Origin: Pascua guehoae
Taxonomy: Eukaryota > Basidiomycota > Tremellomycetes > Trichosporonales > Trichosporonaceae
NCBI GenBank assembly: GCA_001600415.1
Contig: BCJX01000013.1
Span: forward strand, 203,990-239,909
Reading direction: 5' to 3'
DNA: 35,920 nt
In this document: one piece after another, positions 23,333 through 31,650 of the stretch
How the letters are laid out: each line of letters starts with the position of its first letter
Numbering within the stretch: position 1 is the first letter of the stretch
Program-made: the position numbers and the translations under genes
The notes under the pieces: model-generated
What the model was told of the DNA's origin: nothing
Database searches by the model: none
The model's input: the letters and a program-made list of their open reading frames with translations, nothing else

Positions 23333-23747
23333 ATGCTCCTCTTCAAGCCCGCCCTCCTCGCGCTCCTCGCCCTCGTGGCCGCCCAAAACCTCGAGCGCGC
23401 CGACCAAGACCTGGACACACGCGAGGACGCCGAAGCCGCCGACGCGTCCAGACCATGGTCCATCCCCGCGCGGATCATAAAGGGCCAGTTCAACCCCAAC
23501 TGCGGCATTGCGTACAAGAGCTGCGGCCGCGTCGGGCGGCTCACGTACTGTGCGCCCATGCGCGCTACGTGCTGCCGCCCCGTTAGGACAGTCCACACGT
23601 ACTGCCCATTTGGGTGAGTGGGAATCGGGCGTATAGGGGTAAGGGGGGGGCTGACGGTGTAGCTACAAGTGCGGCGTGGGGATGCGGTGCTACCCCAAAC
23701 TCGGGCGTCCGGGGCCGAGGCTGGATGATGCCGCCGACGAGGCGTAG
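23333..23747 (+). CDS. Small secreted eight-cysteine protein, unknown function
   Basis: Two exons, 23333-23613 and 23663-23747, with a 49-nt intron; 121 aa. Residues 1-18 are a signal peptide (MLLFKPALLALLALVAAQ). A short acidic pro-like stretch follows (about 19-43, rich in D, E, A, R). The rest, from about residue 44 on, is basic and carries all eight cysteines with spacing C-x6-C-x8-C-x6-CC-x9-C-x5-C-x5-C, enough for four disulfides. The CC doublet recalls knottin and defensin-like folds, but I recognise no family. It could be a pro-peptide matured after secretion, an effector-like protein, a wall protein or an antimicrobial peptide; nothing in the sequence decides. The intron keeps the seventh and eighth cysteines in frame, which supports the model. 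The ATG is the first after the TATA box. Confidence 0.75.
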
Positions 23748-24306
23748 TGAGAAACGATAAAAGACAAGAGACGGAAGTGGGCAGGCAGGCAGGTTGGTTT
23801 GGCAGGCAGGTCGGGACGTGTCGCGGCTTGAGAATGGGGGTATAATGGTGTAATGGAATATGGCGTAAATGAGCGTGTATAGCGGCGTGATGTATCGCAG
23901 GTGCTGAGATGAGGGCAGCAGTGTACCCAAAGATGCGTTTGGCGTGTCGCGTGATGAGTGCCCTACCGGACTCTGCGACCGACCTGTCACTCATCTGTGG
24001 TTCAATTATAGAGCACGTTGCGGGATGGCCAGTGTAGGGGGTTGGTTGGGGACGTTCACATGCCGTCGTACAACCCTACCACACAGTTAATTGTAGCTCG
24101 TCCGACCTTTACTGTCCCCGTGGTGATACCCTGTCTCTTCTTCGTGCTGTGCTGTCGTTCTGGCTAGGAGAGGGAGGATGAATACTACGGTGAGGGGTAT
24201 CTGGAGGATGGTTTCAATAGGTGCGCAAATATATGAAGGTTCTCCCTCACGCCTAAATTGTATCACTCGCATTTGGGTGGGGTAGGGCGCGCCTAAGGAA
24301 TTACAG

Positions 24307-24314
24307 TGACGTCA
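24307..24314. promoter_or_regulatory. TGACGTCA (CRE/ATF-type) palindrome
   Basis: A perfect 8-bp CREB/ATF-type site, 22 bp before a GTCAA..TTGAC element and 85 bp before the ATG at 24399. Confidence 0.4.
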
Positions 24315-24335
24315 CACAACAACAACCAACCCCTC

Positions 24336-24351
24336 GTCAAGAGTTGTTGAC
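24336..24351. promoter_or_regulatory. GTCAAGAGTTGTTGAC, second copy of the ITC1-type element
   Basis: Matches the ITC1 upstream palindrome at 14 of 16 positions and sits at a similar distance (47 bp) from a downstream ATG (24399). Confidence 0.4.
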
Positions 24352-24638
24352 AACAACGCCCTCCTCATCGCTCCTCACCCAATTGCTATCCAACACTCAT
24401 GCTCACTTTGCCTCTCGAAGCAAACCCCCCCAAGTCGCGATCAACACCACACAGTCTCCTAACCCCCCGCAGTGTCCAGGCCACATCTAACCCTTGTCCA
24501 CCTCCTCCGTGGCGTCCTGGAGGCGACCGCACTTGAGTCGATCGATCCTATTCCCCAGGTAAACGCCGAGGCGAGGCGAAAAGCTGCTGGAGACAGAGAC
24601 ACCAAATTGCGACACACACCCCCCCCCCCCCCNCACCC

Positions 24639-24692
24639 ACACACACACACACACGCACACACACACGCACACACACACACGCAACCCCCGTG
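24639..24692. repeat. (CA)n microsatellite
   Basis: Interrupted CA array with occasional CG, preceded by a poly-C tract with one undetermined base. Confidence 0.95.
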
Positions 24693-25087
24693 GGCGCACC
24701 GAGGACCGCGAAAGGTCATTGACTCGGTGTAGAGCGTGGAATGTAGACGTCGTGTAAGTCATAAGTGAGGTGAGTACCCCGAGGGCTGCGTGCCCGAGGC
24801 TGTGGCTGGTTTGTGAGTGGTACGGCGGCATTAGGCAGAGTACTCTTATTAAAGCTGTCGCAGTCATGCCCAATCCGCGCCGTCTGCTTTGACATGGGTG
24901 ATACTTACGCCCGCATTGAAGAGCCCGGACGCACACGGTCGGTCGCAAGTTGGAATGCCCTGCCACGCATGCCAAGCCATGCCCGCCAGTCAGCCGACAA
25001 TGCCAAGTTGCGCCATCAAGCCTCGCGACTCGGGCCTCCAAGCCAAGCACGTCTTCTGCTCACTCCCCTTCAACTCCTCACAAAGTG

Positions 25088-25094
25088 AAAAAAA
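25088..25094 (-). terminator. Pol III T7 terminator of tRNA-Val
   Basis: Seven T in the sense direction, 4 nt after the tRNA 3' end. Confidence 0.8.
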
Positions 25095-25098
25095 GTTG

Positions 25099-25210
25099 TG
25101 ACCATTGACAGGGTCGAACTGTCGACCTCACGCGTTTACGTACTGTAATCCCACTGATTCGTGGGGTGAGCATGTGAAGCGTGCGCTCTAACCAACTGAG
25201 CTAAATCGCC
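25099..25210 (-). tRNA. tRNA-Val(CAC) with 38-nt intron
   Basis: 5' end at 25210. Acceptor GGCGATT/AATGGTC pairs with one G-U and one mismatch; discriminator A. D arm GCTC-AGTTGGTTA-GAGC, anticodon stem CACGC/GCGTG, T arm GACAG-TTCGACC-CTGTC. The loop reads TTCACA, a 38-nt intron, then C; splicing gives TTCACAC with anticodon CAC, the same loop as yeast tRNA-Val(CAC). The A and B boxes are good and a T7 terminator follows. The acceptor mismatch is the only weakness. Confidence 0.88.
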
Positions 25211-25226
25211 TACGACGAGCGGGGGG

Positions 25227-25589
25227 TGTTGGAATACAACTCTGGCCGCTCAACAGCACCGAAACCCTTTTGCTATATGGGAAAAATTCCAATGGGGAGA
25301 ACGGTCCACAACGCGGATCATGGATTCAGCTCTGAACAATATCTGGGGAGATCGAAATGGCATAAACCTCGGCAAACGGGCAAGGATGGACGGCGGTGGT
25401 TGCGACTAACGGAGAGCTGCGTCACAACATGGCGGCCACCATGTCCACCCACAGACTACTCAAACTAACCCTTCCGGCCTGCCCGCCCTTGAGCTAGCTC
25501 ACCAGCGACAGTCGCCTTTTATTCAATTTTTTTGCCGTACAGCAAAAGGGTTTCGATGCCTGTTGAGCAACCAGAGTTGTATTCCAACA
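25227..25589. mobile_element. 363-bp TIR or solo-LTR-like element between two tRNA genes
   Basis: The element starts TGTTGGAATACAACTCTGG and ends with its exact reverse complement. The inverted repeats continue imperfectly to about 54 bp (25227-25280 and 25536-25589, about 5 mismatches and one indel, including a shared CGAAACCCTTTTGCT). It has no coding capacity. The TG..CA ends and TGTTGGAAT start resemble copia-type LTRs, but such long inverted repeats fit a MITE or foldback element better. It begins 16 bp upstream of tRNA-Val and ends 53 bp upstream of tRNA-Gly. I see no clear target-site duplication. Confidence 0.75.
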
Positions 25590-25642
25590 GCTTTGAGCAC
25601 GTCCGCGGGCCGGGGCGTTCTCGCTAGCGTACGGACACAACA

Positions 25643-25713
25643 ACATCGTTGGTGAAACGGTATCATGCTACTTTGCCATAGTAGCGGCAGGAGTTCGACT
25701 CTCCTACGATGTA
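25643..25713 (+). tRNA. tRNA-Gly(GCC), no intron
   Basis: 71 nt. Acceptor ACATCGT/ACGATGT pairs perfectly, with discriminator A. D arm GTGA..TCAT, anticodon stem CTACT/AGTAG around TTGCCAT (anticodon GCC), T arm AGGAG-TTCGACT-CTCCT. The A box TGGTGAAACGG matches consensus. The first base is A rather than the usual G, compensated by T at position 72. The downstream T run is weak (TTT near 25720, TTTT near 25741). Confidence 0.85.
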
Positions 25714-26552
25714 GCTCTTCGTTTGCAGCGCCGTGCTGCTGTTTTGGGGGTGGGGGAACCTGTCTTTTGGGTGTGGGCGGGCCGCCCCCGGTCAGAGACC
25801 ACTCTCGCCCACTGTGGCTGCCAAGGGCGACTTCAAACTAGACTGTGGGCTCTTACACGACGATGACCCCGAACAAGGTTCCGCCGGCGGTCATATCGTC
25901 GCCTTGCTCCTCCCTCTCGTCATTGCTGAAACAGGTTCACAGAACCCGCTTACCAAGTTCGGCTATGACTGGCTCAGGTTCATGGACAATCGAGATGGGC
26001 GGGTGGAATGATAGAAAGGTTGCGGCTGGCTGGATGAGACGACGTGCGGGCTGTGTCAAGCAAGTAGTCGTGCTGCGGGCACAGGTACACCGAGGGGACA
26101 CTCGACGCATTGAGGGCGGCGACATTGACGAGGAGGAACGGCAAGTGCTCCTCGATCCAAGCTTGGGTGCTGTGTGTGACATGGCATTTCAGCCTCCATT
26201 CTCCCTCCATGTCTTGCGCCCTCTAAGGTTTGGGACTGGGTCGGTCGGCATGGAAAGCGCGTGGACCGCAATACACAGTACTTGCTGTCAGGAGTCTGTT
26301 TGGACGTTGTGCCCTACTCAAGCAGTCGTAGGAGCATCTGGGAACTTGTCCTCTTGCTCCCATGGTCGGCAGCGGTTGGGAGGAGCATGGCAAAGACATC
26401 GAGACGTGGGGCGCCAAGCTCCAAAGCCACGCGGCCAGACAGCCCCTTGCCTCACGCCTACTTTGTTGGACGTTGCAAAGATAAACTTGATTGGTGCCGT
26501 GCACCTTACGCCTGAGGATCCGCAGCTCCGCAGGGATCTATCTATTGACGAC

Positions 26553-27154
26553 CTACGCATACAAAGGCAGAGAGAAGGCGTCCAGGTTGGCGGTCGCGGC
26601 GCAGGCGGAGATGTCTTTGGTGTGCATTACAACGATGTCGCCACTATGAGTCAATGATCTTACCCAAACATTCATGTTCCACAACCTCGACCACATTTCC
26701 CCAGCATAGAAGCGGCGCTTGCAGGGAGGCGATAAGAATCCGATGGTCACAAGGCATGGCCTTCCGCTTTCGTCAAGACGGTAAGTTGTACCGAGTAGTT
26801 TACCATCGCTGAGATCTTCAGCCGCGTTGGTGGTGAGTATTTTCCATGACAGCGTCCCATGACAGGGCTCGTGGCTCCCTTGACTCAACTCTCAGGGGGG
26901 GCACAGCTCTGACCTCGCTCTGTACAAGGATCCGCATTGGTTAGAGATGTGAAGTAAGATGGCAATTGGGCAAAATGTGGCATTTTCCAGGGCTGCACGG
27001 CACGAAGCCGTGCATACTTGTCGTGGAAGCTCGAGCTGTCTCCAACGAAGATCAAAACTAACGGTTCAAATAGGAGGGAGCGCCCATGGTTTCCAACAAT
27101 TGGGAAAGCCTGTTTGCCGAAGTGTTCTAACTGTGCAAACCGACAAATGGGCAC
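26553..27154 (-). pseudogene. Possible decayed or unrecognised gene, minus strand
   Basis: Two adjacent open stretches, 27154-26885 and 26888-26553, in different frames, have varied, non-repetitive composition unlike the chance frames elsewhere (for example FEPLVLIFVGDSSSFHDKYA and AGEMWSRLWNMNVWVRSLTH, then GDIVVMHTKD). A further open piece is at 26210-25980 (IEEHLPFLLVNVAALNASSV). I find no clean splice sites joining them and no family I recognise. It may be a broken copy of a lineage-specific gene, or chance. Confidence 0.25.
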
Positions 27155-27776
27155 CCTGGACTTAGGAAGGCTATTGCTCGGTGGTTCGAATCCCCGCGGG
27201 TAAAGAGTCCCTGGTTGTACTGTACCATAGCGATTGTATTGGCTCGTACTTTACTAGAAACTGTAGCCCATGGTCAGTGGGCATTAAGTATTCCAACCGC
27301 CGACCTGCCCTTCGGTCTGTATCTTTTTTTGGTTTGTTTGTGCGTGGTTTGCCATGCTGCGTGGCGAGCATCCTGGTGGACATGAAATACAACATTGACC
27401 ACACCTCGCTCGGTTGGCTTCCTGACAGCTATCGGTCTCGTGCGACGCGAGCGACGTATGCAACGCGTGCAACGCAACTTTGCTGCGCCAGTTGATCCAA
27501 TGTCATCGAGGCTGACATGTCGGCGTCCGCTCGCTCGCGAAATGCTCTAGCCGGGCTCAGTCTTGGGGTATGTGGGCATGTGGGTACGCATGCCCCCACG
27601 AAGAGGCGCGTATTTTAGACTGTGACCGCGCGGTATTCGGCCTTGGGAGCGTCAAAGGGGGTAACAAAGGGTGCAAAGCGCGTCGTCATGGCCGCGCCGC
27701 CGGTCCAGCTTATCGTTTTATCCGGAATCATGAGTTGATTGGACGTGCACAAGCGGCCATCCCCACCGGGCCCCGC

Positions 27777-27789
27777 GTCAATTGTTGAC
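27777..27789. promoter_or_regulatory. GTCAATTGTTGAC palindrome upstream of the monooxygenase
   Basis: GTCAA-TTG-TTGAC, a shortened form of the ITC1-type element (three central bases missing), 267 bp upstream of the ATG at 28057. It is preceded by GCG, as is the ITC1 copy. Confidence 0.35.
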
Positions 27790-28056
27790 CGTCCCAACCC
27801 CATCCTCAACGCCCAACGCCACCCTCATCAGCATTGCTATCCGACTTCTGCATCCACCCACCGTGCGCATCCAACTACTTAGGACGACGAAACAGCTACC
27901 TAGGGACTCCTCTGCGTTGTCCATTGCATCACTCCCTTACCGCAACCCCGCACGCACCCCACCACACTTCCCTGCACCCGCACATACCCCTCACACTCCT
28001 TCAGGTCGCCCCCACCCCCCTCTCCCAACGCGACCCACCCCGCAACCACACCCACA

Positions 28057-28242
28057 ATGACCAAGACCGCGACCACGACCAACGGCGTCGCGCACGCCTA
28101 TGCCGCACCCATCGCCACGGCCGCCACGATCCACACGCACGCCAACCCCTCCGTCCTCATCATCGGCGCCGGTATTGGCGGCATCTCGCTTGCCCTCGAG
28201 CTGGATCGGCGCGGGCTGACAAACTGGACAGTGAGTGGCGGT

Positions 28243-28283
<41 letters not shown>

Positions 28284-30982
28284 CGATTCATCGCTTGGTC
28301 GTTTGGTTGCTTCACCACTTGGTCGCTTGCTAGATCGCTTGCTGGATCGCTTGCTGGATCGCTGGTTCACCCAGGCTACCAGCGGAGCGCCAACGCTGCT
28401 CGTCGTGAGCCACCAGCGCCGCACGCCTCCGCAGCGGGAGCGCTAGCATTTGGGCTGTACGCTAGCCTTGTCCCTATCCCCCGCTGACAGCAGATCGCAG
28501 ACCGCGAAGCCGGCGTCGGAGGTACCTGGTGGCAAAACCGATACCCGTGCGTAACATCTGTGTTGATGAGTGCTGACGCCCAGTGGATGTCGTTGCGAGT
28601 GAGTACGAATTAGGCGGCGTCGGACATGCCTATGCCGGCCGTATCGCTTGACGCCGCCTCGGCACAAACTAACCTTCAGCATTCCTGCGGTGGCTTACAG
28701 CCACTCGCGGTTCACAAACTCGCAGTGGACGGAGACCCACCCCGAACGCGCCGAGATCCAGAAGTGTGAGTAAAGCGGTGGCTTGCTTGGCGGTTCTCGT
28801 CCGGTAATGGTATTGAACCGGTGGCTCTGGCGCTGTTGCAGAATCACCTGGTCTTGTGGCGACGACTGCTCGTGTTTGTGCCAAGACCCATGCCCGTGTT
28901 GACCAACGTGATCGCGGCTAACCGACTTTAGACTGGGAGAACATTGTCAAGACCCAAGGTCTCGAGAACCGTATTCGCCTGCACCACGACTATGTCAAGG
29001 CTGAGTGGGATGGCGAGCGGAACCTCTACGTCGTGACGCTCCACAACACGGAAGAGGACCGCGACGTTGTCGTCGAGGCACAGGTGCTCGTGTCTGCCAC
29101 CGGCCTCTTTTCCGAACCCAACCGCATCGCCATCCCCGGCGAGGAGGAGTTTAAGGGGACGGTGATCCACGCCGCACGGTGGCCGTTTGACCTCAAGAAT
29201 GAAGACTTGCACGGCAAGACGGTTGTCGTCGTCGGGAACGGGTGCAGTGGGTGCGTATCAGTGGATGATCGTCGATGGGACGCAAACCGCGGAAATCTTG
29301 GTGTGTGAGATGCATGTTGACAGGGCAGTGTTCAGATTGTCGGCACGCTCGGGCAGGACGACAAAATCAACCTCGTATCCGTCGCCCGCAGCCAGCAGTG
29401 GTTCAGGCCCAGGTAAGTCTGCCACCTTTCCAGTCACAGCCCTCGGCTAACGGTCAGTATTACGGGCGGGCCCAAGGCGGCACGCAATTCGGCCCCGAAC
29501 TCGGAGGAGCTCAAGGCGTTCCGCGCACGCTGGCCCAGTCTCCAGCGCCTGTACCGCCAACTGATGCTCGTAATCATGGACAGGGGCTTTTATCTCCAGT
29601 GGGAGAAGGAGGGAGCCAAGCGGCGCAAGCAGATTGAAAAGGTGCGTCCCGAGGGAGCTTGATACGTTCGTGTGGCTGACGTGACAGGACCTCGGGGCTT
29701 GGATGAAGTCGCGCGTCCCAGAGGACATGAAGGACAGGATTGTCCCTGATTTCTGTACGTACCTTGCCTTGGAGCGCCCGCAGCTGTCGAGAGCTGCCGG
29801 CAAGGCGCTACTCTCATCTACTTTGTGGTGTGAATCTGTGACTGATACAGCAGCCTTCATGGCCAAGCGATACATCTTTGAAGACGGCTACTTTGCAGCT
29901 CTGAACAAGCCACACGTGCGCGGCGTGTACGGCCGCCTGGCGGGTCTCATTTCCGACGGCGTCAAGCTCGACGACGGGACAGAGATCCAGGCCGACTATG
30001 TCGTCCTCTCGACCGGATACGACGCGGGGGTGAGTATCTGGCGCATGGCGCTACTTGTACCCTTTGTGCAGGCGTGAAACGCTGCAGATCCTCGTTATCG
30101 CAACTATTCATTAACTCGCAGCACATCGACACCGTGGTCCATGGCAGCACCGACAGCACAAGCAACTACAAGACCAAGGCAGACCTCACATTCTACCATG
30201 GCGTGCGTTCGAGTTTCAAACCCCTGCCTTCCCCCACTGACAGCACAGGTTGCCCTGCCGGGAATGCCCAACTTCTACACCATGCTCGGTAAGTGTAAAA
30301 TTGCGGGAATCATTGCAGCTTGTCCTGCCAACCACGTTTGAAACCTCATCTGCTCCTGGACTAACACCATAGGAAACAACTGGGTGGTCAACCACACTTC
30401 CGTGACGGCCGTACTCGAGATCCAGGCGTCGTACCTCGGACAGGTCATCCAAGCGATGCGCGACAACGCCATCCCAGTCCTCGAGGTCAAGCGCGCCGCC
30501 GCACAAGAGTATGACAACTGGATGATTAAGCAGCTCAAGAAGACGACCTGGATGCAGGTACACAACTATTGGCGCAAGGAGGGCTCTGGCCGCATTTTCG
30601 TGAGTACCGAGGTTCGGTCTCAGCCCTTGCCTCGCTGGCTGGTTTGCTCGCGACCATCCCCAGAACAAGAGCTAACACTGACCAGACCCACTACCCCGGC
30701 ATGCTTGCGCGGATGTACTGGCAAAACGTGTGGCCCGTGTGGGCAGACTACAAGGGCGCCGAGCGCCTCGCCGTGCACCAGCGCATCCGTCGTATCGTGT
30801 TCACCGTTGGGCTCGTCGTCGCGACAGCCCTGGGCGGGCGCCGTGTGTGGCGCGCAGGTGTCCCTCAGCGCGCCGTGCTCGCCACCTTGGGAGCAGTGCT
30901 CGGTGCCCGCACGGCCCTGGAGGGTGGTGCGCAGCGCGTCGTTGGCCTGCTTGCAGCTGGACGCCAAGCTCTTCCTTGGTAG
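28057..30982 (+). CDS. Flavin-dependent Baeyer-Villiger-type monooxygenase
   Basis: Thirteen exons: 28057-28230, 28494-28546, 28584-28598, 28680-28765, 28932-29250, 29329-29412, 29458-29641, 29688-29754, 29851-30029, 30122-30202, 30249-30288, 30373-30599, 30686-30982; 601 aa. The FAD-binding GAGIGG (residues 37-42) is followed by GVGGTWWQNRYPGCRCDIPA, the GGTW..YPG hallmark. The BVMO fingerprint FKGTVIHAARW (FxGxxxHxxxW) lies at 182-192, and the NADP-binding GNGCSG just after it. Such enzymes use NADPH and O2 to insert oxygen next to ketones or oxidise heteroatoms; the substrate here is unknown. Exon 3 is a 15-nt microexon encoding the junction around GCRCD. Two acceptors (before 28494 and 29851) are CAGCAG tandems, so one-residue variants are possible. 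The C-terminal 90 residues include a hydrophobic stretch (IVFTVGLVVATALGG) that may anchor it to a membrane. It lies 668 bp upstream of the sterol glucosyltransferase, same strand. Confidence 0.9.
28243..28282 (+). repeat. 40-nt poly-G tract in monooxygenase intron 1
   Basis: Forty uninterrupted G on the sense strand, beginning 12 nt after the 5' splice site. Length is probably approximate. Confidence 0.9.
28323..28365 (+). repeat. 12-bp minisatellite in monooxygenase intron 1
   Basis: About 3.6 copies of TCGCTTGCTGGA (first copy CTAGA), in the same intron as the poly-G tract. Confidence 0.9.
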
Positions 30983-31650
30983 ACTGTGTGCGTTACCCAA
31001 TTACAGGTTAAGAATGAACCGGAGACACCATAAAGTGATATTAGGTATTGCACCCAAGAGGCAATGTGCTTGCTCAGGGGCGCTAGTTGTAGATGGAATT
31101 GTATGAAGGCAGTCTTTTCTGGCTGGAGCGGCAACTTGGGCGCGATGTTGGATTATCGACTACCTTTGGTGCCGCTGCATCGGAATCCAATGTTGCAGAT
31201 CACGAGAATGCCACACTCGGTGCACTCAGTCCAGGAATACTGCGTCAGAATGCTGAGCTACCTTTGTTAGTATCACGGCTGTGCCAGCACCAGTCGTCTT
31301 ACCTGCTGGTGTGCTCTACAACATGTCAGGCGCGTCGTTGCAATTGGCCTTGGCGGGCATGACTGACATATGACGCATGGTGGAGCGACGTGCATCCATG
31401 TCGTCATTGTTCGGTGCCTTGATCGACAACACCACTCGCCACCACTCCCGCAAACAAATCAAGGCCTGCAACTGAGCATCATTGTCAGCGGTGGCAAGAG
31501 CGATCGAGAGAGGGTCAGAGCACGACGTGTTTGGTACATATGCTAGCCAAGCTTCGTCTGGTTGCAGCTCACCATTGCGCACCTCACTTGATCGACCTGT
31601 TTCTTGCCACTAACAATCCAAGCACCGCTCTGTGAGGCCACCTTCGACCC
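30983..31650. other. Intergenic, monooxygenase to sterol glucosyltransferase
   Basis: About 670 bp with no recognised gene; small frames on both strands lack motifs. It presumably holds the 3' UTR of one gene and the promoter of the next. Confidence 0.55.

Larger units (their letters stand above)
23748..25098. other. Intergenic region with promoter-like block and microsatellites
   Basis: About 1.35 kb without a recognised gene. At 24300-24400 there is a compact promoter-like block (CRE and GTCAA palindrome, listed separately) followed by an ATG at 24399. That frame is short (45 codons, stop 24534-24536) and matches nothing known. Downstream, 24475-24558 has codon-like structure on both strands (for example LTLVHLLRGVLEATALESID on +), and a good acceptor (CTAACCCCCCGCAG) ends at 24472, so a small unrecognised gene may exist here. 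A poly-C tract with one N (24633) leads into the CA array. Confidence 0.4.
25714..28056. other. Gene-poor region upstream of the monooxygenase gene
   Basis: About 2.3 kb with no confident gene. It contains unassigned minus-strand open segments (listed as a possible pseudogene), a tRNA-like B box at 27180-27195, an AT-rich tract near 27320-27340, and the monooxygenase promoter (CCAAT in reverse at about 27736-27742, and the palindrome at 27777-27789). Confidence 0.5.

Noticed and set aside
28766..28931. tRNA-like GGTTCAATACC on the minus strand in monooxygenase intron 4
   Set aside because: T stem and acceptor do not pair and there is no A box; the intron is simply 166 nt long.
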